Assembly (NCBI GenBank): GCA_944325945.1
Contig: CALVBW010000008.1
Location: 1-64,000 of the forward strand
Length of the DNA: 64,000 nt
Reading direction: 5' to 3'
Source: Candidatus Gastranaerophilales bacterium
GTDB lineage: Bacteria; Cyanobacteriota; Vampirovibrionia; Gastranaerophilales; Gastranaerophilaceae
In this document: positions 10,015 through 18,703 of the stretch, piece after piece
How the letters are laid out: the number at the start of each line of letters is the position of its first letter
Numbering within the stretch: the stretch's first letter is position 1
Notes under the pieces: model-generated
Databases searched by the model: none
What the model saw: only the letters and a program-made list of their open reading frames with translations
What the model was told of the DNA's origin: nothing
Position numbers and translations under genes: made by a program

Positions 10015-10590
10015 TGGAAATTTTTACATAAAAAGTGCCTCAGGCACGACAAGACTTTTGATTTTGGTCGAATGCAATTCGTCATCCCGCATTTATTGCG
10101 GGATCTAAATTTATTTACCGCTCAGACAATACACGCCTATGAAGTTTTTTTCGGCTACAGTTATTGTTCACTCCGCTATAGCGGTATTAATGGCTGCGTA
10201 GCAGCTCCGCGCCGTTGTCCTTAGGCGCGGTAAGAGATTGCAGGATTTTAGCCCCTCACCCGTCCTTAGGACACCCTCTCCCCAAAGGGGCGAGGGATAA
10301 AATACTGCAACGGCACGGAGTGCGCCCGTTAGGGCTTGAGCAATCCGAAGGATTGCAAATTATTTAGCGTGTTTCTCTTTCTTTTGCCAGCGTTTTCTTT
10401 CTCTTTTCCTCGCCAAAAAAGAGAAAGAAAATGCTGACATATACCGATAATAGTTTTTAAGAATGTCGGCGCAATATGTTGTCCTGCCTCAGGCAGATAA
10501 TAGTTTTTATGTATAGTTAATTAATCTGTCGGATTTTTTATATTTTTGTGATATTCTTAAATTACGGGATATAAATAAGAAGGACTAAAC
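10015..10590. other. Gene-free stretch made largely of dispersed repeats
   Basis: No credible gene lies between fabI and valS. From the left it holds a GTGCCTCAGGCAC palindrome (about 10035-10048, also present once at 41825-41838), a CATCCCGC/GCGGGATC hairpin (about 10083-10105), other GC-rich palindromes, the 236-bp repeat at 10224-10459, and a CTGCCTCAGGCAG palindrome near 10483-10495. The valS promoter must lie in the last 80 bases, but I see no clear boxes. Confidence 0.75.
10224..10459. repeat. 236-bp dispersed hairpin-rich repeat, copy 1
   Basis: This segment matches 42131-42366 base for base with about seven substitutions and no insertions. It contains at least three hairpins: CCCTCTCCCC/GGGGCGAGGG, GCAATCC/GGATTGC, and a long one pairing CAGCGTTTTCTTTCTC with GAGAAAGAAAATGCTG. 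It has no convincing reading frame. It could be a MITE-like or REP-like element or a structured RNA. Confidence 0.9.
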
Positions 10591-13245
10591 ATGTTAGAAA
10601 CAAAAGTTAAAATAGAAGATTTACCTACGGTTTATGATGCAAAATCAACAGAAGAAGAAATTTATAAATTCTGGGAAGATAATGAAATGTTTAAGGCTGA
10701 TGCTAAAAGCAAAAAGCCTCCTTATTCCATTGTAATACCTCCGCCGAACGTTACCGGTGTACTGCATATGGGACATGCATTAGACGAAACTTTGCAGGAC
10801 ATTTTAATCCGCTATCACAGAATGAGCGGCTATGAAGCTTTATGGGTTCCCGGTACTGACCACGCGGGTATTGCAACCCAAAATGTCGTTGAGAAAAAAC
10901 TCCGCGAAAAAGGTTTGACCCGTCAGGATTTAGGTAGAGAAAAATTTTTGGAAGAAACATGGAATTGGGCAAATAAACATAAATCCGCTATTCTTGACCA
11001 GTGTAAACGACTAGGTGCATCTTTTGACCGTTCAAGAGAAAGATTTACTTTTGATAAAGGCTGTTCAGATGCCGTAAAAGAGGTTTTTGTAAAACTTTAT
11101 GAAAAAGGCCTAATCTACAAAGGCGCATATATTGTAAACTGGTGTCCGCGCTGCCAGTCTGCTATTTCCGATGTAGAAACCGAATACGAAACAGAACAGG
11201 GGCATTTGTGGGAAATTTCTTACCCTCTGAAAGGCGAATCAGGTGCCATAATCGTTGCAACTACCCGTCCCGAAACCATGTTCGGTGATGTTGCAATTGC
11301 TGTTCATCCGAGTGATCATAAATATTCCGAACTTATCGGAAAAACAGTTGTAATTCCTCTTTCCGGCAGAGAAATTCCGATTATTGCCGATGAATATGTT
11401 GATAAAAATTTCGGTACAGGTGCCGTTAAAATTACACCTGCACACGACCCCAACGACTTTGAAGTCGGCAAACGCCACGGATTCCAGCCAATCTGGGTTA
11501 TTGACGGTGAAGGTAAAATGAAGGCTTGCGGCGAAGTTCCTCAGGAATTTCACGGGCTTGACAGATACGAGGCGCGTGAAAAAATTATCGGTATGCTTTC
11601 ATATAATAATTTTCTGTTAAGAACAAGAGACCATGAGCACAACGTCGGTAAATGCCAGCGCTGCAACACTACAATTGAGCCGCTTTTGTCCGAACAGTGG
11701 TTTGTAAAAATGGAACCGCTTGCAAAAGAAGCTATTGCTGCGGTTAAAGACGGCAGAATTAAATTTATTCCTGAACGCTGGGAGAAAAATTATCTCGGCT
11801 GGATGGAAAATATCCGCGACTGGTGTATTTCCCGTCAATTGTGGTGGGGACATCAAATTCCTGCGTACTACCACAATGAAACAGGCGAAATGGTTGTTGC
11901 AAAAGAAAATCCTGATCCTGAACATTATACTCAGGACAGCGATGTCTTAGATACATGGTTTTCATCAGGTTTGTGGCCGTTCTCAACTATGGGCTGGCCG
12001 AATACGGAAAGCGAAGATTTTAAAAAATTCTATCCGACAAGCGTTCTTGTCACAGGTTTTGATATAATTTTCTTCTGGGTTGCCAGAATGATTACCATGG
12101 GGCTTGAATTCACGAAAAAAGCACCGTTTTCAACAGTTTATATCCACGGGCTTATTCGCGACGAAAAAGGTCAGAAAATGTCCAAATCAAAAGGTAATAC
12201 AATTGACCCCGTTGTTATTATTGACAAATACGGCTCTGACGCCTTGAGATTTACAATGACCTCTCTTTGTACATATGGCGGTCAGGATATTAAAATCAGC
12301 GACGAAAGATTTGAATACGGCAGAAATTTCGCCAACAAAATCTGGAACGCATCAAGATTTGTTCTGATGAATTTGGAAGGCGTTGATAATAACGACATTG
12401 ATTTTTCAAAATTGACTATTGCTGACAAATGGATTTTGAATGAATTGAATAACACTGCAAAAGAATTCAACGAAAATATGAAAAATTACAGAATTGGTGA
12501 AAATGCGCATATTCTGTACGATTTCTTCTGGAATAAATACTGCGACTGGTATGTTGAAATCGCTAAAATTCAGCTTCAGGATGAGGATTTGAAATTGAAT
12601 ACTCAAAGAGTTTTGCGATATGTTCTGGATATGGCATTGAGATTACTTCATCCGATTATGCCGCATATTACGGAAAAAGTTTGGCAGCTTATCCCGCAGG
12701 ATCAAAAATTCAAGGCAATAATGCTGGCTGATTTCCCTGTTTATGAAGAAAAATTTGCTTTTCCGAAAGAAGCGGATGAAATGGAGCTTGTATTTGAGAC
12801 AATTAAGTCTTTGAGAAATGTTCGTCAGAGCTTTAATATTCCGTCATCATTGAAGTTTGATATTGAAATCCGTGCTGAAAAATCTGAAAAATCAACTTTT
12901 GTAGCGATTGAATCTTATATCAAACGTCTTGCAAAAGTTGAAAATATTACTTATTCGGATGACAGCAGCATTGTGCCGAAAAAATCCGCAACAGCGGTTG
13001 TTTCAGCTTCCAAAATAATAATTCCGCTGGAAAATTTAATTGATTTTAACGAAGAGATTAAACGCCAGCAGAAAAAGCTCGATAAGCTTTTGGCAGAGAA
13101 AAATTCACTTTCGGCAAGAATGAATAATGAAAAATTTGTAGCCAATGCACCGAAAGATTTGATAGAACAAACAAAATCAAGAATTGATGAGATTACGGTT
13201 CAGGAAAATACAATAAAGGATTTGATTGAATCTCTAAAATCATAA
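10591..13245 (+). CDS. valS: Valyl-tRNA synthetase
   Basis: ValS charges tRNA-Val in the cytoplasm and edits misactivated threonine. The class I signature HMGH is at residues 59-62, KMSKS at 529-533, with the editing CP1 domain between them (ATTRPETMFGD) and a C-terminal Leu/Lys/Glu-rich tRNA-binding coiled coil over the last 65 residues (RQQKKLDKLLAEKNSL). The 884 residues are normal length. AGAAGGA lies upstream of the ATG. The gene appears monocistronic, with a terminator behind it. Confidence 0.97.
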   Translation: MLETKVKIEDLPTVYDAKSTEEEIYKFWEDNEMFKADAKSKKPPYSIVIPPPNVTGVLHMGHALDETLQDILIRYHRMSGYEALWVPGTDHAGIATQNVVEKKLREKGLTRQDLGREKFLEETWNWANKHKSAILDQCKRLGASFDRSRERFTFDKGCSDAVKEVFVKLYEKGLIYKGAYIVNWCPRCQSAISDVETEYETEQGHLWEISYPLKGESGAIIVATTRPETMFGDVAIAVHPSDHKYSELIGKTVVIPLSGREIPIIADEYVDKNFGTGAVKITPAHDPNDFEVGKRHGFQPIWVIDGEGKMKACGEVPQEFHGLDRYEAREKIIGMLSYNNFLLRTRDHEHNVGKCQRCNTTIEPLLSEQWFVKMEPLAKEAIAAVKDGRIKFIPERWEKNYLGWMENIRDWCISRQLWWGHQIPAYYHNETGEMVVAKENPDPEHYTQDSDVLDTWFSSGLWPFSTMGWPNTESEDFKKFYPTSVLVTGFDIIFFWVARMITMGLEFTKKAPFSTVYIHGLIRDEKGQKMSKSKGNTIDPVVIIDKYGSDALRFTMTSLCTYGGQDIKISDERFEYGRNFANKIWNASRFVLMNLEGVDNNDIDFSKLTIADKWILNELNNTAKEFNENMKNYRIGENAHILYDFFWNKYCDWYVEIAKIQLQDEDLKLNTQRVLRYVLDMALRLLHPIMPHITEKVWQLIPQDQKFKAIMLADFPVYEEKFAFPKEADEMELVFETIKSLRNVRQSFNIPSSLKFDIEIRAEKSEKSTFVAIESYIKRLAKVENITYSDDSSIVPKKSATAVVSASKIIIPLENLIDFNEEIKRQQKKLDKLLAEKNSLSARMNNEKFVANAPKDLIEQTKSRIDEITVQENTIKDLIESLKS

Positions 13246-13252
13246 AATATGT

Positions 13253-13294
13253 TAAGCCTCTTCTTAATAAAACTTAAAAAGGGGCTTATTTTTT
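13253..13294 (+). terminator. Rho-independent terminator of valS
   Basis: AAGCCTCTT and AAGGGGCTT pair (one wobble) around an A/T-rich loop and are followed by ATTTTTTG, about 10 bases past the valS stop. Confidence 0.7.
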
Positions 13295-13342
13295 GTCAAA
13301 AAAAATATTCCTGCGGTTTAATACCTTCAAAGGAGAAAAATT

Positions 13343-13609
13343 ATGCCGGGAATTGAAAGACTTAGCGCTAATCTTAGAAATATGGCACGCTTGAATAGAG
13401 AAGAAGCCAGAATGATGCATGTTATAAACGAACGTCAGCTATATCAGCCGGGACCTCTTAAAAGATATAATGTGCGGACAAAAGACGGCGTCATCCAGAA
13501 ATATACTCTGGGAGATGATTTTATTGTTATTGAATATCTTAAAAAAGTAAAAAATAAGTATGTAACAACTTTTAAAAATTTTATTAGTGACATATGTACC
13601 TTTGAATAA
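13343..13609 (+). CDS. Small protein of unknown function
   Basis: An 88-residue frame with a strong ribosome binding site (AAAGGAG, seven bases before ATG). The N-terminal third is charged and helical (RLSANLRNMARLNREEARMM); the rest is a probable beta-rich section with many Lys/Tyr residues. There is no signal peptide or membrane segment, and I do not recognise the family. It lies between the valS terminator and the rpsA promoter, so it is likely transcribed alone. Confidence 0.6.
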   Translation: MPGIERLSANLRNMARLNREEARMMHVINERQLYQPGPLKRYNVRTKDGVIQKYTLGDDFIVIEYLKKVKNKYVTTFKNFISDICTFE

Positions 13610-13632
13610 TTGTTAAACAATATTAAAAAAAC

Positions 13633-13661
13633 TTTACAGATTGACAAAAATTTGTTACAAT
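13633..13661 (+). promoter_or_regulatory. Probable sigma-70-type promoter of rpsA
   Basis: TTTACA at 13633-13638 and TACAAT at 13656-13661 are separated by 17 bases, with TGT directly before the -10 box (extended -10). The rpsA ATG follows 34 bases further on. Confidence 0.6.
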
Positions 13662-13694
13662 TATTCAAGTAAAATAGGTTAATGTGGGGTAAAC

Positions 13695-14774
13695 ATGGTA
13701 TCAAAGAGTAAAAGTAGTGATTTAGATTTTGAAGAATTATTGAAAAAATATGACTATAATTTCCAAAAAGGCGATTTAGTAAAAGGTATTGTCTGTGGAT
13801 TTGACAGTCAGGGAGTAATGGTCGATATCGGAGCAAAAACTATTGCTATTGTTCCGACACGTGAGGCTGTTGACAAAGACGAAAATATTGAAGAAAAATT
13901 TGAAAAAGGCAAAGAATATGAATTTTTAATCATCAAAGAAGAAGATGAGGACGGCAAATTTTTATTGTCTAAAAAGAAAGTTGATTTTGCATATTCCTGG
14001 AAAGAACTTGAAAAAGCCAAAGCTGCTGATGAAACAATACTCGGAACTATCGTCAGTATTGTTAAAGGCGGTGTCCTTGTTGAAATATCAGGTGTGAGAG
14101 GGTTTGTTCCGTCATCTCAATTACGGGCTAAAGAATCCGATTTAGAGGTAGGTCATCAGTTAGAACTGAAAATATTAACTCTTGACAGCCAGCAAAATAA
14201 CTTTATTTTATCTAACAAAAAGGTTTATGATGATAGCGCTGTAGAGGCAAGAAAAAACGTATTTTCACAAATTGAACCGGGTCAGATTGTAAAAGGCGAC
14301 GTGGTAAGAATTACTGATTTCGGCGCATTCGTTGATCTCGGCGGAATTGATGGCTTATTGCCGCTTTCACAGCTTTCATGGCGCTGGATTGACCATCCGA
14401 CAGATATTTTGAAGGTCGGCGATAAAATTGATGTTGAAGTTATTGCTGTTGACCATGATAAACAGAGAGTTTCTTTGAGTTTGAAAAATCTTGAGCCGGA
14501 TCCGTGGCTTGAGGCTGAAAAACAGATTAAAGAAGGCGACAAGGTCGAAGGTACAATTACCAGACTTAAACACTTTGGTGCGTTTGTCGAAGTGTTCCCC
14601 GGTGTTGAAGCTTTGTTGCCGCATGCCGAGCTTACTGAACTTCAAAATGAAACAAAAAATATCTTTAATGTAGGTGACAAAATTCAAACCTATATTTTGA
14701 AATTTAATCCGACAGATAAAAGAATTGCATTGACGGTTAAAGAACCGAAAGAAGAAGTTCAGTCTGAAGAATAA
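13695..14774 (+). CDS. rpsA: 30S ribosomal protein S1
   Basis: S1 binds mRNA on the small ribosomal subunit during initiation. The 359 residues contain four S1-type OB domains at about 25-95, 108-175, 193-262 and 280-349. The third is the most canonical (GDVVRITDFGAFVDLGGIDG, then SQLSWRWIDHP). Short S1 proteins of 300-400 residues occur in cyanobacteria and Firmicutes, whereas proteobacterial S1 has six domains. The start ATG follows GTGGGGT. The gene has its own promoter and a strong terminator. Confidence 0.93.
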   Translation: MVSKSKSSDLDFEELLKKYDYNFQKGDLVKGIVCGFDSQGVMVDIGAKTIAIVPTREAVDKDENIEEKFEKGKEYEFLIIKEEDEDGKFLLSKKKVDFAYSWKELEKAKAADETILGTIVSIVKGGVLVEISGVRGFVPSSQLRAKESDLEVGHQLELKILTLDSQQNNFILSNKKVYDDSAVEARKNVFSQIEPGQIVKGDVVRITDFGAFVDLGGIDGLLPLSQLSWRWIDHPTDILKVGDKIDVEVIAVDHDKQRVSLSLKNLEPDPWLEAEKQIKEGDKVEGTITRLKHFGAFVEVFPGVEALLPHAELTELQNETKNIFNVGDKIQTYILKFNPTDKRIALTVKEPKEEVQSEE

Positions 14775-14788
14775 TTTATAAAAATAAC

Positions 14789-14819
14789 AAAAAAGCACCT
14801 TATGTAAGGTGCTTTTTTG
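14789..14819 (+). terminator. Rho-independent terminator of rpsA
   Basis: AAAAGCACCTT, loop ATG(T), AAGGTGCTTTTTT; a near-perfect stem with a T run, 15 bases after the stop. Confidence 0.95.
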
Positions 14820-14857
14820 TTGCCTGATTTTTTAAAATTTCTATAATTATTCCAAAA

Positions 14858-14924
14858 TAGGAAAGCCATGAAAAATAGAGAGTTTAAAAGCATCTTTTTC
14901 ATACAAATGATTTGTTTTTTATAA
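14858..14924 (+). pseudogene. Remnant of the pilin-leader cassette
   Basis: The block GGAAAGCCATGAAAAATAGA and the following GAGTTTAAAAG match the ribosome binding site and first codons of the pilin-like genes at 20103 and 47784. Here the frame beginning at ATG 14868 reads MKNREFKSIFF and stops after 18 codons, with no G tract and no pilin helix behind it. It is either a broken copy or a free-standing copy of the repeat that carries the leader. Confidence 0.6.
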
Positions 14925-14928
14925 ATAA

Positions 14929-14953
14929 TGTCCTCCAAACGGAGGATTTTTGT
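14929..14953 (+). terminator. Short hairpin with T run
   Basis: TCCTCC, loop AAAC, GGAGGA then TTTTTG; a small terminator-like stem just behind the pilin-leader remnant and before the 15070 gene. Confidence 0.55.
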
Positions 14954-15069
14954 TAATTTGACCTGTATATCTATTAATATATGCCGTATAATTTTTGTAG
15001 ATTATGTTGACTTTTTCAAAATAATCATTATGAGTAAATATGTAGTAAGTAGATATAGGAGACCAATCT

Positions 15070-16326
15070 ATGGGTATGGCAGCATCACAAGCCAGATATC
15101 TGGGCTTGACAGCAAGAAAAACAAACGTTGAATATGAAGGTCAGCAGGTAAACCAGGCGCGTACAGCACTTGCTAACCAGAGTGCAAATACATTTAATGA
15201 GCTTTTGGCATTAGAAGTTCCGACAGCTCCGAGTACGCAGGATTATACAACACTTCAATATTCATATGAAGATGGCGCATATTCAGAAGTAATTACAAAT
15301 ATGACAGAAATAACCGATGATCCGGATTATAATTATCTGGTAACGCATTATCATTATTCTGACGTATTTACGGGTGTGCAGAACACCAGACCGAATCCTC
15401 AGGTTATACTGGGTTCAAAATCCGTTAAAAATGATATGACCGGCGTTGTTTATGATGATCAGAACGACACCTATACTGTGAACGGTTCTGAAGCTGCTGT
15501 TTATGATCCTTTAAATACCGATCAAAAAGAAATTTTTGACAGAATTTGTCAGGATTATCCTGGATTGTCACAGGAAGATCCTGCTGACATATTTACATAT
15601 CTTGATGATAATCAGGAAATACATTTTACGACGCGTACGGATCTTGCAAATGCTGCTGCAGGTACGGCAGGCACTGAACCGAAAGAATATTCCGTACAGT
15701 ATGATACCCCAACCTATGTCGGTAACTGCGAACTTGAAAAATACAATGCTCAAGATCCGGATTTAAAAGCAGCATATGAAAAAATTAAAGAACAGTTCCC
15801 TGATTCAGTTTTTGCAGCTGTTCCTGAAGATGAAATTTACACATATGAATATCAGGGCAGAACGTATTTTGCCTGTGAAGATGATTTGAGAGCGGCAGCT
15901 ATCAGTGCACCGGATGTTGCAACGCCTACCGAAAATCAAAATCCGCTTACTCAATATTACGCTGAAGATATTAAAACAAAAATTGAGCGTCAGGAGAAAG
16001 CCTTTATTGACGTTGATGAAAATGGCCGTCCGTATAGTGTAAGGTATGAAAATTCTACGGCAACTCTTCCTTTAAATACCGAAACAATTACGGATGAAGA
16101 TGCTTATAATGATGCAATGAACCAGTATAATTATGATATGCAGGTTTATGAGAAAAAACTGGCTGACATTAACGCTAAAACAGAACAAATTCAAGAACAG
16201 GACAGAACTCTTGAATTGAGACTCCGTCAGCTTGATACTGAACAGGAAGCACTTCAAACCGAAATGGAAGCGGTTAAGAAGGTAATTGATAAGAATATTG
16301 AATCTACATTCAAAACATTTGAATAA
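15070..16326 (+). CDS. Unknown 418-residue protein, lineage-type 'MAASQARYLGLTARKTN' family
   Basis: The N-terminus (GMAASQARYLGLTARKTN) with the following Asn/Gln/Ala-rich helix has the look of flagellar rod/hook or type III substrate N-termini, which are helical, unsignalled and polar. I recall it only as an unnamed family of gut melainabacteria. The middle (about 60-290) is acidic and Tyr/Asp-rich, and the last 80 residues form a coiled coil (YEKKLADINAKTEQIQEQD). There is no signal peptide. AGGAGA precedes the ATG. The next gene follows after 17 bases. A link to the export genes at 21-27 kb is inferred from position and composition only. Confidence 0.65.
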   Translation: MGMAASQARYLGLTARKTNVEYEGQQVNQARTALANQSANTFNELLALEVPTAPSTQDYTTLQYSYEDGAYSEVITNMTEITDDPDYNYLVTHYHYSDVFTGVQNTRPNPQVILGSKSVKNDMTGVVYDDQNDTYTVNGSEAAVYDPLNTDQKEIFDRICQDYPGLSQEDPADIFTYLDDNQEIHFTTRTDLANAAAGTAGTEPKEYSVQYDTPTYVGNCELEKYNAQDPDLKAAYEKIKEQFPDSVFAAVPEDEIYTYEYQGRTYFACEDDLRAAAISAPDVATPTENQNPLTQYYAEDIKTKIERQEKAFIDVDENGRPYSVRYENSTATLPLNTETITDEDAYNDAMNQYNYDMQVYEKKLADINAKTEQIQEQDRTLELRLRQLDTEQEALQTEMEAVKKVIDKNIESTFKTFE

Positions 16327-16343
16327 TAATTAAGAGGTTAAAG

Positions 16344-17156
16344 ATGTCTTACAAAAACGATAGTTATTTAGTAATAGCAAATAAATTCAGTTCCGCAAAC
16401 TCAGATGCGAAAGCACAGTTATTTGAAACATACGATAAATTAAGAGATTTAACGGTTTCAGGCAGCGGAATGGGAACCGGATTTGGTGCAACAGGCGGAT
16501 TGCTTTATAATCTGGCAAGTCTTTTTGCTCCGTCATCATTTGCTACCGTTTTTGGGTCATCCGAATCCATGAGTATTCCCGGTACGTCATATTATTCAAA
16601 TATGACGAGCGGATCCTCATACGGCTTGAATTCTTTATATAATTATTCCGGTTTTCCAAGCGGTGCGGCACCTGTATCGTGGGGATTGGACGGATATTCG
16701 ACAGGTGGTGCTGCAGGACTTAGCGGCTGGGGCTCTATGAGCGGAACCGCAACAGGTTATGCTTCAAATCTCGGCGGACTTGCTGATGTTGCAAGCGCTG
16801 CTGCGTACGGTATCGGCGGTGCAAGCGGTTTTGGTATAGGCAGAAGCATTGTTCTTCCTCTTGCAAGCTGTATTTCCGGCTGGGGCGGAATTATGCAGGC
16901 TGCTGCTCCATATTTGGGTGAATACGGTTTACCTGCGCTTGTTATGGGTAACTTGATGCAGGGTACCACATCCGCAGCACTTGCTGCTTATCAGAATATT
17001 TCCGGTAATATTACGGCAAACGCTGATACTATTCTTTCAAATAAAGTAAGAAATATTGAAACGGTTTGCAAAATGCTTGATACTCAGGGCGACGTTGTTA
17101 AAAAGATGCTTAAAGAATCTATTGACGGCGACAGCAAAGCTATTCAAAATTTATAA
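16344..17156 (+). CDS. Unknown Gly/Ser/Tyr-rich protein with hydrophobic core
   Basis: The 270-residue product starts with a polar helix (residues 1-40), then a long Gly/Ser/Tyr/Ala-rich section (about 42-165). Two or three hydrophobic stretches follow (SIVLPLASCISGWGGIM, GLPALVMGNLM), and a charged helical tail of about 45 residues closes the protein. There is no signal peptide. It directly follows the 15070 gene with its own GAGG site, so the two are very likely co-transcribed. The hydrophobic core and amphipathic tail would suit a membrane-inserting secreted protein, but no family is recognised. Confidence 0.6.
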   Translation: MSYKNDSYLVIANKFSSANSDAKAQLFETYDKLRDLTVSGSGMGTGFGATGGLLYNLASLFAPSSFATVFGSSESMSIPGTSYYSNMTSGSSYGLNSLYNYSGFPSGAAPVSWGLDGYSTGGAAGLSGWGSMSGTATGYASNLGGLADVASAAAYGIGGASGFGIGRSIVLPLASCISGWGGIMQAAAPYLGEYGLPALVMGNLMQGTTSAALAAYQNISGNITANADTILSNKVRNIETVCKMLDTQGDVVKKMLKESIDGDSKAIQNL

Positions 17157-17180
17157 TTAAAGTTTTTCGTTTTTTTGCCG

Positions 17181-17208
17181 TATAATATCATAAGAAGGTT
17201 TACCTTCT
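17181..17208 (+). promoter_or_regulatory. -10 box followed by a perfect inverted repeat
   Basis: TATAAT at 17181-17186 is followed six bases later by AGAAGGT-TT-ACCTTCT (17193-17208), which would cover the transcription start. This may be an operator or a 5' hairpin of the mRNA for the 17329 and 17614 genes. No -35 box is convincing. Confidence 0.4.
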
Positions 17209-17328
17209 AAGCTGGTACTTTTTAGAACTACAATGATTAAGACATGTTACAAAGGTTTACAAAACATGGCAATTATTCTGCGTAACTGGTTTTTATATAT
17301 TTGTAGGTCTAAAGTGTAAAGGAGTAAT

Positions 17329-17601
17329 ATGCTTCGAGAAACTTTAGAGACGAATATAAAAAGATTGGTAGATTTCTTGATATATTCAAAAAATTTCCTT
17401 ATAAGAAAAAATCCTTTAAAATCTCTCACTAACTCAATGGTTGAAGGTTTGAAAGATTTTCTGACAATGAAAAAGAAGTTAAAAATGGCACAATACAGGC
17501 TTAACTATCACCGCCATCAGCTTCACAAAATGGAACAATTGATTGCAGAAAATAATGAACACAATTTCTTGAAAGGAAAAAATCTCAACGAAACCAGGTA
17601 G
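17329..17601 (+). CDS. Small basic helical protein, function unknown
   Basis: 90 residues, strongly basic and predicted helical throughout (NIKRLVDFLIYSKNFLIRK, then MKKKLKMAQYRLNYHRHQLH). AAAGGAG lies upstream of the ATG and the next gene starts 12 bases after its stop. No signal peptide or recognised domain. The heptad-like Leu/Met spacing suggests a coiled coil. Small basic helical proteins of this size in secretion loci can be chaperones or stalk proteins, but that is speculation. Confidence 0.55.
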   Translation: MLRETLETNIKRLVDFLIYSKNFLIRKNPLKSLTNSMVEGLKDFLTMKKKLKMAQYRLNYHRHQLHKMEQLIAENNEHNFLKGKNLNETR

Positions 17602-17613
17602 AAGGAATAAAAA

Positions 17614-17940
17614 ATGGGATTAATTAATTCAACAATAAGATTGACAATGCTATGGTCACAAAAGTTGGATTTGGAATACAAAATTCAACAGGTGACGCAG
17701 GCACAAATGAATTTATCCCAATCAGTAAGTGATTTAATGCAGGTTGGTACTGATTATACCGATCCTGATTCACCTATGGCAAAAATGCTGCAGCAGCGGC
17801 AGGCAAAATTACAGGTGCTTGAAAAACGATTAGTACAGCAGATGAACCAGTACAAAGCACGGCTTGATATGGTTACAACCGAAATTGAATCTTGTACTGC
17901 AATGAGAGACAAGAATATTCAGCTGGCATTTAAATATTAG
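17614..17940 (+). CDS. Small coiled-coil protein, function unknown
   Basis: 108 residues, helical, with Gln/Met/Leu-rich heptads (KLDLEYKIQQVTQAQMNLSQ; KRLVQQMNQYKARLDM). The N-terminal 'GLINSTIRLTMLWSQKLDLEYKIQQ' type sequence recalls in character the start of the 15070 protein: both begin MG, lack a signal, and have an Arg/Thr-rich opening followed by a Gln-rich helix. AGAAGGA precedes the ATG. The 3' end overlaps the convergent gene at 17930 by 11 bases. Needle, rod or FliJ-like roles are possible but unsupported. Confidence 0.6.
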   Translation: MGLINSTIRLTMLWSQKLDLEYKIQQVTQAQMNLSQSVSDLMQVGTDYTDPDSPMAKMLQQRQAKLQVLEKRLVQQMNQYKARLDMVTTEIESCTAMRDKNIQLAFKY

Positions 17941-18556
17941 TTTGAACAAACAGGCTGATAATGTCATTTAATGCGGCATATTGTCTTTGATATTTTTGTG
18001 CCTGTTTTTCCAGAATATTTATTTGTTTTTTGTATTCCATAATGGAAGCCTGACATTCGCGGGAAGAATTATTTAAACCTTCCTGAACCTGTTGAGCTTC
18101 TTGTAAAACACTTTTCATAGAAATACCGAGAGCTTCCATTGTTTGTTTAATAATCATTGCTCCGGTTTGTTTTGTAACCCCTGCCGGAAGCTTTGTAATA
18201 AGCTGTTTTAAAACGGCAACATTTGACGGGATTTCAAAATCATCAAGATCAGAAGCCATAAATGCAGGTGTCTGCTGCTGAGGAATGTTAATTTGCGGTT
18301 GGATTGTCTGCGGCTGTATAGCAGGTTGTTCATTCAGCGCAGAAAATTCATCATCTTTAAATTCATCTTCATCAAATTGAAATTCATCCTGAGAGGGTTC
18401 TTCATCAATAATATTCGTGGTTTCCGGAATTTCAGGTTCGTTATCAAAATCATGTAATTCCGTTTCATGAATAGGTGTAATTTCAATATCTGACTGCATT
18501 TTTAATGCTTCAACTATTTTTTTGCCGACACCTTCAGTCATTCTGTTATTAGCCAT
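17930..18556 (-). CDS. Acidic protein with C-terminal coiled coil, function unknown
   Basis: 208 residues. Residues 1-20 are a short helix (NRMTEGVGKKIVEAL), 20-95 are acidic and Pro/Gln-rich and probably disordered, and 105-200 form a compact helical domain ending in a coiled coil. The LPAGVTKQTGAMIIKQTMEALG segment resembles helical domains seen in cell-cycle or division accessory proteins, but I cannot name it. The gene is convergent with 17614 and the stop regions overlap. GAGGAAAT precedes its ATG. Confidence 0.6.
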   Translation of the reverse strand: MANNRMTEGVGKKIVEALKMQSDIEITPIHETELHDFDNEPEIPETTNIIDEEPSQDEFQFDEDEFKDDEFSALNEQPAIQPQTIQPQINIPQQQTPAFMASDLDDFEIPSNVAVLKQLITKLPAGVTKQTGAMIIKQTMEALGISMKSVLQEAQQVQEGLNNSSRECQASIMEYKKQINILEKQAQKYQRQYAALNDIISLFVQTNI

Positions 18557-18703
18557 AATTTCCTCTTTTTATTTCTGATCACCGTTAATTGTAATTAAAA
18601 CAAAAAAATAATTCAAGAAAATTAGATGTAAGGCTTAATAATACGAAATGTAATTGCTAAGAAGAAGTTTTTATGTTATTATAAAAGCACTTTGAGGGCT
18701 GAG

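Noticed and set aside
9895..10224. 109-residue frame running from fabI into the repeat region
   Set aside because: It overlaps fabI and its terminator and is built from dispersed repeat sequence, with no ribosome binding site.
14928..15131. 67-residue frame before the 15070 gene
   Set aside because: Out of frame with, and overlapping, the well-supported 15070 start; composition unlike a protein.
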